Origin: Vicia villosa
Taxonomy: Eukaryota; Streptophyta; Magnoliopsida; Fabales; Fabaceae
Reading direction: 5' to 3'
Length of the DNA stretch: 64,000 nt
NCBI RefSeq assembly: GCF_029867415.1
Contig: NC_081183.1
Span: forward strand, 34,678,655-34,742,654
The notes below the pieces were generated by a model. That model did no database searches. It was not told the origin of the DNA and saw nothing but the letters and a program-made list of their open reading frames with translations. Below are positions 1 through 10,393 of the stretch, piece by piece. A program made the position numbers and the translations under genes. Every line of letters begins with the position of its first letter. The stretch's first letter is position 1.

Positions 1-358
1 AATGGCTTGTTTTGATTAAGATCCTAGCTTTATCCATCTTAACATGGCCTGGATTGTAGATTTAACCATTTGATCTCTGCAAGCAAAACTGAAATGAGAT
101 GACTACAAAGTTGAAAGTTTTGATTTAATCTTGTCCACAATAGGTCTGGGATGAGTGTAGCCTTTAGATTTTCTTTAAAATTTGGGACCCCCATTCCATA
201 TATGAGAAGGAAAGAGACCATATCTTAAAACCAAACAGATTTAAGAGATGTTGCTGCCTAGAATTAGACAAGAAACTAGAAAATATGAGGGACTTGGCAA
301 GGTTCACCCATTAACCTGATGCATAAGCATATCTTGAGGACAATTTGATAAGGTTCCT
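1..358. other. No gene seen; left flank of the LTR element
   Basis: Moderately AT-rich sequence without a convincing ORF, repeat boundary or RNA gene. It ends with TTCCT (354-358), the left target-site duplication of the element that starts at 359. Confidence 0.5.
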
Positions 359-638
359 TGATAGGAAGATTTTCCTACCAAGATCTATTGAACTAGGGTT
401 TCTAAAATAAAAGGGGAAGAACAATAAAATTTACTAGATAAAATAAAAGAAACTAAAAGATTTTTCATTTGATTCATGATGCCTAATGTCTCAATGAGAC
501 TACAATATATAGTACTTCTAGTGATAATAAACTTAAGGGCTCAAACACTATTTAAAGCCCAATTCAACCAAACATTTAAAATAAAATAGCAACTAACATT
601 ATATTACTAATTAAAATATCTAATTGCACCTCCTATCA
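359..638 (-). repeat. 3' LTR of the 359-3460 element
   Basis: 280-bp LTR with TG...CA ends, identical by eye to 3181-3460. On the minus strand it is the downstream LTR because the purine-rich tract adjoins it. Confidence 0.93.
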
Positions 639-660
639 TTGCCAACCCCTTCAAAACAAC
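639..660 (-). other. Polypurine tract of the 359-3460 element
   Basis: Read on the minus strand, a G-rich stretch (TTGAAGGGGTTGGCAA) directly precedes the LTR start TGATAGGAGG. This is the expected place and composition for plus-strand priming, and it fixes the element's orientation. Confidence 0.7.
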
Positions 661-695
661 CTTGTCCTCAAGGTTGTAAAATAACACTTAATATG

Positions 696-3164
696 CTAAA
701 TTGTTGTGGCTACATTACTCTTTCCTGGATCCCACACAATGAAGAGAAAAACTCCACTAATGTAAATAAATTGGTAGTAGAAAACAAAAATATCACCATA
801 GCTTTTCACGTGATACAAAATCTGTAACCAGCTTTGACAATGCAATTTCTTCATAAAACTTATGTGCCATGTTGCAAAGTCCATTGTCTTTTCAATCTCA
901 GCGGATTGTTCCTTGCTAACAACACTCATTGATGATTTACTTGGGGCAGCAATATCAACATTCTCTTGGAGGATTGTATACATGGTCTTTAAGCTGTCAA
1001 GCAACAAGATATCACCTTCATGTCGCACTATCATGAATACTGAAATTGAATTCTTGTCATAAAATCCCAATGGATATTGAAGATAATCCATTATCTTCAC
1101 AAATTTGCAAATGATTTCTTGAACAACAAGTGTATTTTTAAATAATGTAAACACCAGCTGTACCAATTTCCAATCATCCTCAGTGAATTTATTAAGTTCC
1201 AAATTCTCAAGTGGTTTATCCAAAATGGGGACTATCACTATAGCAACATCACTGTTAGTTCCTGCAGATTGCAAATGCCATAAATACTCCAACTGATGAG
1301 ATACAGCGGTGGAACAAGGCTCAATTGGCATTGTAAGGAACACCAAAACCTTCACTGCATTCAGAAGCATGCGACAATCTTCGTGGTAATGCTCTAAAAT
1401 CAGTACCAAATCCTTAGAAACTGTATTCAATTTGCACACTTTCTTGAACACATCACGTCTCAAAAACCTTAGTAATTCTTTCAGGTTATCGAAATAGTAA
1501 TCACCTTTGGAGTAACCGAGCCGGTTTTTGTCGTCGTTTTCATCGATGGCTCTGAGGCCGCTGCCGATTTGGGATAACCCAAATTTCTTATTTCTGTCAT
1601 TGTTTCCAGGACAAGGTATTTGAAGGGGACTCCTACAAAGCTCATTTCCCCAAAAAACACTTATATCCAAATGCGAAAACCTCGACGGAATCGGCCCAGT
1701 TAAATTGTTAAACGACACATTAAATACATGTAAAGGAGAACCATTAAGGTCAGGGACAGAAACGGATAACCTGTTTTGTTCCAAAGACAGTGTATCCAAA
1801 CGAGAGAGCTTGTTGAAACTAGAAGAAATTTCACCGCTGAAGTTGTTATAAGCTAAAATCAACCGTGTCAAATTCTGCAAACCGTACACGAATTCAAGAA
1901 CCTCGTCGGAGAGAAAATTATTCTCAGAAGGAAGTTGTGGAGGAGTGATGGAATTATTGATGTCGAAAGTAGAATCTGGTGGCTTTGGAGGTGGCAGCGA
2001 CGAAGCTGTTGTTGCTCTTTGTTCTTCACCAACAACTTGTTTTCGAAAAAGGAAGACCGACTGCTGCTTCAAATTTGGAGAAGGATTTGGAACAATTTCA
2101 TGAACAACCACCGGTTCCAAGACAAAATCCTCATGAAAAGAAGTTTCTTTCATGGGTTCCCGACCTGACTCCACATCTGGCTCTTCCTCTTCTTCTAGGT
2201 TTTCCCCGGCAATGCAACTTTGCTCTTTCAAAAGTGACGATTGTTGAACAATTTCTTCTTCGTTCTCCTCCGTTGATTCATATGGTTTTGTGTTAGCATC
2301 ACGAGTGTTCAAATCATATGGATTAGATGGTGGTGGTGTTGTCACCGATCCGTTAGCGAGGTGGGTCTCCTTTGCTGCTGGGTTAAATCTAAGAGTTGAC
2401 TTCACAACACTGTAATTTCTAAACCCTTCTTTGCCTCCATGTTCGTCTACCTCCTTTATAGGACAAAGTGATTGCAACACAATCTGATTTGTGGTGGTGA
2501 GAAATTCATTGGGTGCTATGAAAGAATAAGGTGGTAAAATCAACTTCATTTTCTTTTTCAGCAGCAATGGCGGCAGCAGTGAGGCATCTTCATCCTTTTT
2601 GTGTTTCCGAATCGACATCAGATCCACTTTCATTTCGTAATCTGAAACTGTCTTCGACGAAAGTTGATAGGATTCACCGACCTGGATCTCGCCAGTTGTT
2701 GCCACAAATATCATCGGAGATGACGTTGGTGAAAGGGTCGGATATGTCGCCGGAAATTTCTTCGGTGTCTGTTGTTCAGAAACTCTTTTTCTGCTCTTTC
2801 TTCTTTTTCCTATTTTGTGTTTGCCATTTTTTACAGATAACCGACATGATTTGCTCTTCACTGTTGGATTTGGAATGGGTGAATGAGTTGGGTATAGTGT
2901 TGAATGTGGTGTATGATAAATGTATGATTGTGGGGAAATAGGGGAAATGTTCCAAGGATATGAGTAATGAGTATGTGGTGAAAAACCATGGTTGAAATAA
3001 AATTTTGGTGATGAAGATCCATGAGTGTAGTAAGGTGTGAAGAGTTCCCATGGGAATGATGGAAATGAAGGTGTTGGTGTGGGTGTGGAATAGGTTGGAG
3101 GAATGCTCCATTGATGAGATGAAGGTGTATGATAAGCATAATCCATAGGAGGATTTGAGTACAT
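696..3164 (-). CDS. Chimeric ORF: LRR receptor-kinase and TIMELESS fragments fused inside an LTR element
   Basis: Open for 822 residues from the first ATG (3164), just downstream of the 5' LTR and PBS; the frame extends upstream into the LTR without another ATG. Residues 1-100 are rich in Tyr, Pro, His and Ser. About 103-130 is strongly basic and 295-350 acidic. Residues 427-525 carry plant leucine-rich repeats (LTRLILAYNNFSGEI, FNVSFNNLTGPIPSRFS) followed by the GNELCRSPL motif that ends the ectodomain of many LRR receptor kinases. About 548-685 match the N-terminal TIMELESS domain of the replication-fork protein (GYSKGDYYFDNLKELLRFLR, VKVLVFLTMPIEP, FTEDDWKLVQLV). The rest is unrecognised. 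No kinase and no signal peptide are seen. The lack of introns suggests capture through RNA. Whether the protein is made is unknown. Confidence 0.75.
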   Translation of the reverse strand: MYSNPPMDYAYHTPSSHQWSIPPTYSTPTPTPSFPSFPWELFTPYYTHGSSSPKFYFNHGFSPHTHYSYPWNISPISPQSYIYHTPHSTLYPTHSPIPNPTVKSKSCRLSVKNGKHKIGKRRKSRKRVSEQQTPKKFPATYPTLSPTSSPMIFVATTGEIQVGESYQLSSKTVSDYEMKVDLMSIRKHKKDEDASLLPPLLLKKKMKLILPPYSFIAPNEFLTTTNQIVLQSLCPIKEVDEHGGKEGFRNYSVVKSTLRFNPAAKETHLANGSVTTPPPSNPYDLNTRDANTKPYESTEENEEEIVQQSSLLKEQSCIAGENLEEEEEPDVESGREPMKETSFHEDFVLEPVVVHEIVPNPSPNLKQQSVFLFRKQVVGEEQRATTASSLPPPKPPDSTFDINNSITPPQLPSENNFLSDEVLEFVYGLQNLTRLILAYNNFSGEISSSFNKLSRLDTLSLEQNRLSVSVPDLNGSPLHVFNVSFNNLTGPIPSRFSHLDISVFWGNELCRSPLQIPCPGNNDRNKKFGLSQIGSGLRAIDENDDKNRLGYSKGDYYFDNLKELLRFLRRDVFKKVCKLNTVSKDLVLILEHYHEDCRMLLNAVKVLVFLTMPIEPCSTAVSHQLEYLWHLQSAGTNSDVAIVIVPILDKPLENLELNKFTEDDWKLVQLVFTLFKNTLVVQEIICKFVKIMDYLQYPLGFYDKNSISVFMIVRHEGDILLLDSLKTMYTILQENVDIAAPSKSSMSVVSKEQSAEIEKTMDFATWHISFMKKLHCQSWLQILYHVKSYGDIFVFYYQFIYISGVFLFIVWDPGKSNVATTI

Positions 3165-3180
3165 GGATGAAAGCACCAAT
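3164..3180 (-). other. Candidate primer-binding site
   Basis: On the minus strand, two bases after the LTR end comes TTGGTGCTTTCATCC, which starts with TGG as expected for pairing with a tRNA CCA end. The donor tRNA could not be named with confidence. Confidence 0.55.
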
Positions 3181-3460
3181 TGATAGGAAGATTTTCCTAC
3201 CAAGATCTATTGAACTAGGGTTTCTAAAATAAAAGGGGAAGAACAATAAAATTTACTAGATAAAATAAAAGAAACTAAAAGATTTTTCATTTGATTCATG
3301 ATGCCTAATGTCTCAATGAGACTACAATATATAGTACTTCTAGTGATAATAAACTTAAGGGCTCAAACACTATTTAAAGCCCAATTCAACCAAACATTTA
3401 AAATAAAATAGCAACTAACATTATATTACTAATTAAAATATCTAATTGCACCTCCTATCA
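3181..3460 (-). repeat. 5' LTR of the 359-3460 element
   Basis: Identical partner of 359-638 with the right TSD TTCCT at 3461-3465. In minus-strand reading it is the promoter-bearing upstream LTR. Confidence 0.93.
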
Positions 3461-3465
3461 TTCCT

Positions 3466-5737
3466 AATGATATGTTTTTCACTCTTGTAAATTATCATGA
3501 CATCAACAACAAATAGACAATGAAAAGGTACTTCAAAAACCTCGAGGCCCAAATATAAGCTTCATTTTTCTTTGAGTCACAAGCAATGAAAGGCTCATAC
3601 TAAAGAATTCCTCTACAATACAAAAGAGATGTTTTATAGAGTATGATGACACCATCAGCAGAGGAAGTCCCCAGTAGGAGCTTCTTTCTCACATCAACAA
3701 CAAAATTGAAGAAAATGAACATTTTGGTAGATTCAAGAATCACCCAGATTCAGTTGTTGAATTTCTTATTGAAGCCAAAAACCTTAAAAACTTGCATAAA
3801 AAACACTCTGTTAAGAGAGTCAAAAGTTTTGGTGATGTATACTTTCATGACAAGGTTGCCTCCAAAAGCTTTCTTATAAAGCAAGTCAGAGATTTTTCAT
3901 ATTATATTTAAATTTGTCACACTAATAACTTTTAAATATATAAATTGATAAAATCTGAAAACTAAAATTACATATATTTTTATAAAAAAAAGAGAGAACC
4001 AAAATTTTGAAATTAGTAAAAAAAAAAATATAGACAAAAAAACAAATTTAAAATAAAAAAGATTAAAATTCAAAAATTGATAAAATAAAGAGCCAAAACT
4101 GCAATTAAAATAAAATATAATCTGTTAATCGTAGCATTTACATTTATCATTACAGAGAAGTAGTTTATAATTTCCATATCCCATGACATTTTTTGTTTTT
4201 TTAATAAGCAAGAGATATATTGAATTGATAACTAAAAATTCTCGAATAGGTTACAAAAGAATAAGATTACAAACCAATTGAATTAGGACAAAAGTCGTAG
4301 AAATGACCAAAATCTTAATCCTCCATACTATATCTCCAACATATAGCCACCCATAATAGTCAAATGCTCCAACATATAGCCACCCATAATACACCTTCCT
4401 TTCCTTTCTTCAACTTATTGTCTTTGCACATGGTAAACCAGTCCATAAAGCTGCCTCTCGTCGCCGCACTATTCCCATGACATCTTTCATTACAAATAAA
4501 CCATTACAGAAACAAATAGCATAAGCATCAATAATCAATAATTTATATACTTTCTTAATACCAAAGTATTGATTAAACATGTCGAAAATATTTAAAAGAA
4601 ATTAGAGATTCAAAATACAATCATGACAAAAGTGAAATATAATATTAATTATTAACCATTTATCATTTAAAAAAATACTCTACTTCCATTTACAAAAACT
4701 CTAATGATCTTCTAGCAAATACCAACAAAAAAAAAAGCTGAAAACTTTAGAGATTTTCATGAAAGATTAAATTTAAACTGTAAGGTGATAATTAAAGCTA
4801 AGCTTTTAGTCAGTTACTCTAATCCTACATTTGGACCATATATGAAAAACCATCCTTGATGAATTTAAGTTGTAGTCATAACTATTGTATAAATTGATGC
4901 AGAAGTTGATGGAGATGAAGAAGTAAAGATTGAATCATATATTTGTAGAAGAGTGCTATTTGAAGTAAAGCTATCTGTATAACTATTATCAGTATCCTTT
5001 GAATCAAAGACACCCTGAATTTGAGATCCGCGACATCAATAATAATTTTAAAAAATAAAACATTAAATGTAATTATAATTGTCACTGCAAGTGTCCGACA
5101 CGAACATGTCTTTTTTCGAAGGTGTCGGTGTTACTGTTGGATAAAAAACCTAACCCAGTGACATTCATGTAAGCCTGGACTTGAGAGTCTAAAAATGTTA
5201 AACCATGAGAATAGAAGATTCACATTACAAGGGTTACTAGATAAACCATAAAACATGAGACTAATATGCTTTGAGGTTGAACTAGGAGCTGAAGAAGTAG
5301 AATTAGAAGTAGTAATTGGACATAGAGTAACAAAATATAATCAAAATAGAACACTTAGCACTTATCAAAATAAAGTAACAAAATTTAATCAAAATAGAAC
5401 TGAACTAAAAGTAGGTAAAATTTCAAAACAATTACTTATGAGCAACAATAAAACAAAATGAAGAACTCAATAACACTCTTAAAAGGGCCTAACTCTGAGT
5501 TGAAGTTTATCCCAAAAGTGTCATGCTATATTTACAATAGACTTATCGCTCTACCCCCATTACGCTATAGCGCATTATTGACATTGTAGCACTTTACTAT
5601 CAACAGAAACAGAATCTGTTTTGCAGCCTCATTGAATTCGCATTCCATTTTGATTATTAATAACTAAAACTCGTCCTATGGTACCATTTTGGAAACAACT
5701 ATAAAGTAATATAAGCAAAACCGAGAAGAACCTGTGT
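3466..5737. other. AT-rich intergenic region, no gene seen
   Basis: Long A/T-rich runs (about 3890-4130 and 4500-4760). A 24-bp phrase (CTCCAACATATAGCC...) occurs twice between 4333 and 4392. Short ORFs here have no recognisable domain and no coding bias. The last few hundred bases are the 3' flank of the F-box gene. Confidence 0.5.
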
Positions 5738-6874
5738 TTACAATGGCAGTGATATAAGAGTCTCAAGGTAAAGATGTGGACTCCTTCTAATCGAGGTGGA
5801 AATCAAAGGAATGTCTATCTTACCATTATTTAAGTTATACAGCAAAAATTTGTAGTTTGTTCTCAGTAGAACAATATTATTTCCAAAAATGAACAAGGGT
5901 TCAATGACAAATATTATTGGCCATTCTACATGTTTCCTTAAATGCTCTGCAGGGATCATCATCAGTTTAGTCCATGACTCAACAACTCCATATTCTTTCA
6001 TCAACCATAAAACCAAATGAGTATTAATGTCAAAACACAGACAAAGACAGTTATCCAAAACACCAAGCTTAGGTTCGGAATCCCTCCGACCATCGTGTTT
6101 TTGATTTTGAGGCAGTAATATTTCGCTGTAAGTCTCCTTCACAATATCAAAAGAAAGTATTGTAGTTTGTTCATAATCACCAACCCGGCTAACTACCCAA
6201 TTTAGAGTGCCACTCACAAATTTACCTATGATTGTGAATCCAGTGGGAGGACAAGGAAAATTCTGGATAGTTGTCCAAGAATTTTCTCCAAAAGTATAAA
6301 GTCTCACATTGTGATTATTACGATTACCGTGAGGACGTACATCTAGTAGCACCTTGTACTTGTCATTAACATGGTCATACCCAAAACCATAATTTGCGAC
6401 CCTCCATTTACCAATGGATGGAGATTTTTTGGATTTGAATCTGGTTGAAGGGTTCCACAATGTAACATAACCTTGAGTGATATCCAGCAGACACACTAAC
6501 CCATTGCATTCTCCAAGAATACTGAACCTGTACTGTTCCATGCCGATTTCAACTGCTTTAATAGGTTCTGATGGCTTTTCCAACAATGGCTTCAAAGGGA
6601 GAGATACAATTCTTCCGAATCCGAATTCACTGGCAAAGATAATTTGAAGGTTGGTTATGCTTGGATCCATGGTTAACCTATGAAGGTGTCGCTTTGCAAA
6701 TTGGGAATCGGAGATTAGGGTTTTCCATGATTTGCATACGTGCTTAAATTGCAGGAGAGATCTCACCGGATGCCTTAAGAGAATCTCAATGATGAGATCG
6801 TCCGGCAATGATTGGCGGTGAAGTAAGCCGTCGCCGTTTAATTTACGGCTAGTGTGAGTGTTTTCTTCTTCCAT
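5738..6874 (-). CDS. F-box protein with F-box-associated (FBA) region
   Basis: 378 residues, intronless, starting at ATG 6872-6874. The F-box is at about residues 23-65 (SLPDDLIIEILLRHPVRSLL, then CKSWKTLISDSQFAKRHL). It is followed by the plant FBA-type C-terminal half: ECNGLVCLLD near 115, LWNPSTRFKSKKSP near 135, YGFGYDHVNDKYKVLL near 160, FVSGTLNWV near 225. Members of this family bind SKP1 through the F-box and recruit substrates to an SCF ubiquitin ligase through the C-terminal half; the substrate cannot be read from sequence. Length is normal for the family and no lesion is seen. It is closely related to 20802-21905 and to the broken copy at 44727-45649. Confidence 0.9.
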   Translation of the reverse strand: MEEENTHTSRKLNGDGLLHRQSLPDDLIIEILLRHPVRSLLQFKHVCKSWKTLISDSQFAKRHLHRLTMDPSITNLQIIFASEFGFGRIVSLPLKPLLEKPSEPIKAVEIGMEQYRFSILGECNGLVCLLDITQGYVTLWNPSTRFKSKKSPSIGKWRVANYGFGYDHVNDKYKVLLDVRPHGNRNNHNVRLYTFGENSWTTIQNFPCPPTGFTIIGKFVSGTLNWVVSRVGDYEQTTILSFDIVKETYSEILLPQNQKHDGRRDSEPKLGVLDNCLCLCFDINTHLVLWLMKEYGVVESWTKLMMIPAEHLRKHVEWPIIFVIEPLFIFGNNIVLLRTNYKFLLYNLNNGKIDIPLISTSIRRSPHLYLETLISLPL

Positions 6875-6917
6875 CTAAACCGTTGATATTGATAACTTGT
6901 GGTTATTGACCTAGGGC

Positions 6918-6957
6918 TTAGTGTGAGTGGTTTTGTTCTTCCATCTCTCGTTATATA
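6918..6957 (-). promoter_or_regulatory. Upstream mini-ORF and TATA-like box of the F-box gene
   Basis: On the minus strand an ATG at 6944 opens an 8-codon ORF (MEEQNHSH, stop at 6918-6920). It resembles the gene's own start (MEEENTHTS) and sits in a short local duplication (6852-6876 versus 6918-6946). A TATATAA lies at 6951-6957. If that box sets the start site about 30 bases downstream, the mini-ORF would be left out of the mRNA, so its role is uncertain. Confidence 0.4.
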
Positions 6958-6974
6958 TTGTGTTCCTTGGGGTG

Positions 6975-7362
6975 TTTAAATACGGAGAATATTCTACTTA
7001 TAAAAAAATCCTTGTATTTTTAAAGAAAATATTTGAACGATATTTAATTTTCATTAAATGGTTTAATATAAATATAGTAAGTGTTTTATAAAAATATTAA
7101 AGAGGAGGTGAATTCTTATTTACCCACCTCAAAAAGGTGGGTAAGGTTACCTTTAGTGTAAAATGCATTGAAAACATCCAATAATTGTTCTATATGATAA
7201 ATAATTAAATGTATAAAAATTAAATGATGTCATCTAATTGGTGGAATGTACACTATCCATCTTTTTGTGATGGGTAGAGAAGTTATCCCCTAAAGAGGAT
7301 TAGGACTAAATTTATTTGAGAAATGCTAATCAGTGTCCTCGGGGTAATGGTTAAAAACTTTA
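6975..7362. other. AT-rich spacer, no gene seen
   Basis: Upstream flank of the F-box gene. It contains a small hairpin (CCCACCTC...AGGTGGG, about 7122-7143). No coding signal. Confidence 0.4.
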
Positions 7363-7371
7363 AAATAATTA

Positions 7372-8500
7372 GAGTGAAGACCCATTTTGGTCCCTCATAA
7401 ATATTAGACGAGTCAAATTAGTCCCTCACAAAAAAATTGACCCAATTTAATCCCTTTCAAAATTTAACCGGATCATATTAGTCCTTCTGCTAATATTTTT
7501 CTCAAATCGTTTTTTCCTACTTCTAAACCGGTTCTTTTCATACTTTTAAACCGTGACTGGACTGACACATTGGATTTTTTTTAAATACTAAATTAATTTT
7601 TATTTTTAATTTCATTTTTTAAACAGTTCTCAATGAATAATATCAAAAAAAGACAAAATTATTTCTTATAAAATAATTTTTAAATAAGTAATTTTCATGA
7701 TTTCTACTAATATTAACAAATTTTATACATAAATTTTTATCTACGAGGTCTCAAATCCAAGTCCCTTCAAGTTAAATGATTTTCACTTTACAACTAGACA
7801 AATCAATTTCTATCGTTAATAAAGTGGCTATCATTTACAACTAGAAAAATCAATTTCTATTGTTAGTAAAGTGACTATTATTTACAACGAGACAAATCAA
7901 TTTCTATTGTTACTAAGTGACTATCATTTACAACTAGATAAATCAATTTCTATTGTTAATAAAGTGATTATCATTTACAACTAGACAAATCAATTTCTAC
8001 GGTTAGTAAAGTGACTGTCAATAACAACTAGACAAATCAATTTCTATTGTTAGTAAAGTGACTATCATTTACAAATAGACAAATCAATTTCTATTTTATT
8101 AAATTGACTGTCATTTAATCGGAAGAGACTTAGGTTCGAGACCATATTAATACAAATTTTGTATTTTTTATTTTAAGTTTAGAATTGTTTAAGATTAACC
8201 ACATGGGCCTGAGTTCAACTCCTTATAAGAAACAATTTTGGCTTTGTTATATTATTAATTTATAATTGTTTAAAAATGAAATTAAAAATAAAATTTTAAA
8301 AAATAAAAATAAAACAAAATCCAACATGGCAATCCAGTCACGATTTAAAACTAGAAAAAAACCGGTTTGAAAAAAATATTAACAGAAGGACTTATATGAT
8401 CCGGTTAAATTTTATAAGGGATTAAATTGGGTCTATTTTATTGTGAAGGACTAATTTGACTCGTGTAATATTTGTGAGGGACCAAAATGGATCTTCACTC
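7372..8500. mobile_element. Mutator-like non-autonomous element with long inverted repeats
   Basis: Both ends carry inverted repeats of roughly 190-200 bp, beginning GAGTGAAGACCCATTTTGG on the left and GAGTGAAGATCCATTTTGG on the right read inwards. The element is flanked by the perfect 9-bp duplication AAATAATTA (7363-7371 and 8501-8509). Long TIRs and a 9-bp TSD are typical of Mutator-like elements. There is no transposase; the centre is AT-rich with a tandem array. Confidence 0.88.
7790..8116. repeat. 47-bp tandem array inside the Mutator-like element
   Basis: Seven copies of a 47-bp unit (ACAACTAGACAAATCAATTT...) start at 7790, 7837, 7884, 7930, 7977, 8024 and 8071. The fourth start is one base early. 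Copies differ by a few substitutions. It fills about a third of the element. Confidence 0.9.
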
Positions 8501-8509
8501 AAATAATTA

Positions 8510-8974
8510 CTTTATGTCGGTAATCTGTGTATTCAATATTTGAAAATTGAAATATTAAAATTTTATAAATTTTTCTTTTCTAAGAATGTTTAACCATTGT
8601 TCCGATGGCACTAGTTAGCATTAGCAAGACCTGATATATTTTCGATCCAAAAAAGAAATGATAAGTGTGAGGCACAAATAAATTGTACGTGTGAGATAGA
8701 TGGTGATGAAAAACTTAATATCTAAATAGTGCAAAGTGTATAAATAATATGTAGGTATTTTTGCCATATAATTTGATAATTCTTAAGGAGAGAAATGCTA
8801 TAATGATACTCAAAATGACATATACACCGTATAAATATATCATCAAGTTTAGATTTTCCGATTTTTTATTATCTTTTACATGTCTTAAAATATGTGCTAG
8901 AGTTAAAATGAACTTTAAAATTACGGTGTAAGACATACGGTGTATAAAAGCGTCTTAGGAATATGGAAAGGAAT
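8510..8974. other. Intergenic, no gene seen
   Basis: AT-rich. The phrase TTTTTGCCATATAATTTGA at about 8758 recurs near 9606, hinting at an old local duplication around the element at 8984-9403. Confidence 0.35.
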
Positions 8975-8983
8975 ATCATAATA

Positions 8984-9403
8984 CAAAAATGCTATTCTTA
9001 CACCAATTCGTACACCTACACCGTATGTACGGACGATACTGTTCATGTACGAACGACACTGTTCATGTACGGACGAATACTATTCATGTACGGACATTTA
9101 TTTTTAATACCTGGACGTGCATTAACCAACTTCTTTATTGCATTAATCAAGTTTGATGACTGCTAAAAATTATTTTTAATACCTGAATATTGCATTAACC
9201 AACTTTATTACCGCATTAACCAAAATTTTCAACTGCATTAACTAAGTTTGGTGACTGTTAAAAATTATTTTTAATACCTGGATATTGCATTAACCAACTT
9301 CAGTACTGCATTAACCAAATGTTTACACTAGATTAATCAAATACGGTGAACAGTGTTTAGTGTAAATATTTGGTGTAATAAATGGTGTAAGAATAACATG
9401 CTC
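8984..9403. mobile_element. Small Mutator-like MITE
   Basis: 420 bp bounded by the perfect 9-bp duplication ATCATAATA (8975-8983 and 9404-9412). The ends are inverted repeats with the shared core TTATTCTTACACC / CTATTCTTACACC. Inside, about 9020-9098, a phrase of roughly 20 bp (ATGTACGGACGATACTGTTC) is repeated about four times, and three variants of ATTGCATTAACCAACTT follow. Non-coding. Confidence 0.82.
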
Positions 9404-9412
9404 ATCATAATA

Positions 9413-10393
9413 TAAAGAGGTCAAGAAAGAAAGAAATTGGTGTTGGCCAGTCTACTTGCAATATAAAAATAAAATAATAATAATAATAGTGTGACAAAAA
9501 TCAATAGTGTGACGTAGATAGTAATGCAAAACTTAAAATCAAGAAGGTTCTTTAAAAAATATAAGAATATCCAGAATGTGCAAATTAGTGTATAAAAGTA
9601 GTTATTTTTGCCATATAATTTGAACATTCGTGTGAATAGTGAGAGAAATGCCCAATAATATAATGAGGTAAGCAATAAAAGGAATATGAAGCTTATAGAT
9701 AAAATGATGATGATGTGTGTGATAGATATTAATCGTAACTAGGATTGTTATGTATCGTTCGCGACAAAAATTGAACTAAATTATAATAAAAATTCACTAA
9801 ATTAAATTAAATTTAGTTTTAATTTACTAAGAATCAAATTGAACTAAATTATATTGGTTTGATATATTGTTTCAAAATTTTGAATCGTACCGTACCATTA
9901 GAAGACAATTTTTCCCAAACCAAATCGTTAAATTATTTTTCTGTTTTGGTTCGGTTCGGGTTCAGTTTCAGTTCGGTTCAGTTTTTGTTACAGTTCGATT
10001 TTAGAATTATTTGTGCATAATGATTTGGTTCACTAACCAAACATAACGATTCAATTATTTTAACTTCAGCAGTTTGACAGTTCAGTTCAGTTCTTGAAAT
10101 TTTTTGAATAGAGCTAATTATAAGCAACAAATAGTGGAGCAATGCAACCCCAAATATCTACTGGGTGCAAAGTGTAGTAGGTTCAGATTAAACAAGTTTT
10201 TGAGCTCCAAAGTTTAAAAACTATCGTGGTTGGATTAAGGTTTTTATGACTTGGATCCTTACAAATGTTGTGATATTGATTGCGGTTGTCACGCTGTGAA
10301 TTATTCACAATTTATTCTTTAATATAAAAATAGTGAATAACAACATCAATATTGATATTACTTTGTTGCGACTATTTTTACAATTGTAGACAA
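9413..10393. other. Intergenic, low-complexity stretch, no gene seen
   Basis: Includes a degenerate GGTTCGGTT / CAGTTCGGTT run (about 9945-10105) of the type found in old transposon ends. No clear boundary or ORF. Confidence 0.35.

Larger units (their letters stand above)
359..3460 (-). mobile_element. Complete non-autonomous LTR retrotransposon carrying host gene pieces
   Basis: Two 280-bp direct repeats (359-638 and 3181-3460) are identical by eye, start TGATAGG and end CCTATCA, and are flanked on both sides by the 5-bp duplication TTCCT (354-358 and 3461-3465). That is a full LTR element of 3102 bp. It reads on the minus strand: a purine-rich tract stands inside the left LTR and a candidate primer-binding site inside the right LTR. 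I see no gag, protease, reverse transcriptase or integrase. The interior is filled by one long ORF made of plant gene fragments. Identical LTRs imply a recent insertion. It must have moved with proteins supplied by another element; the donor family was not identified. Confidence 0.93.

Noticed and set aside
1935..2296. Plus-strand ORFs inside the chimeric ORF
   Set aside because: Opposite-strand shadows of 696-3164 with no domain.
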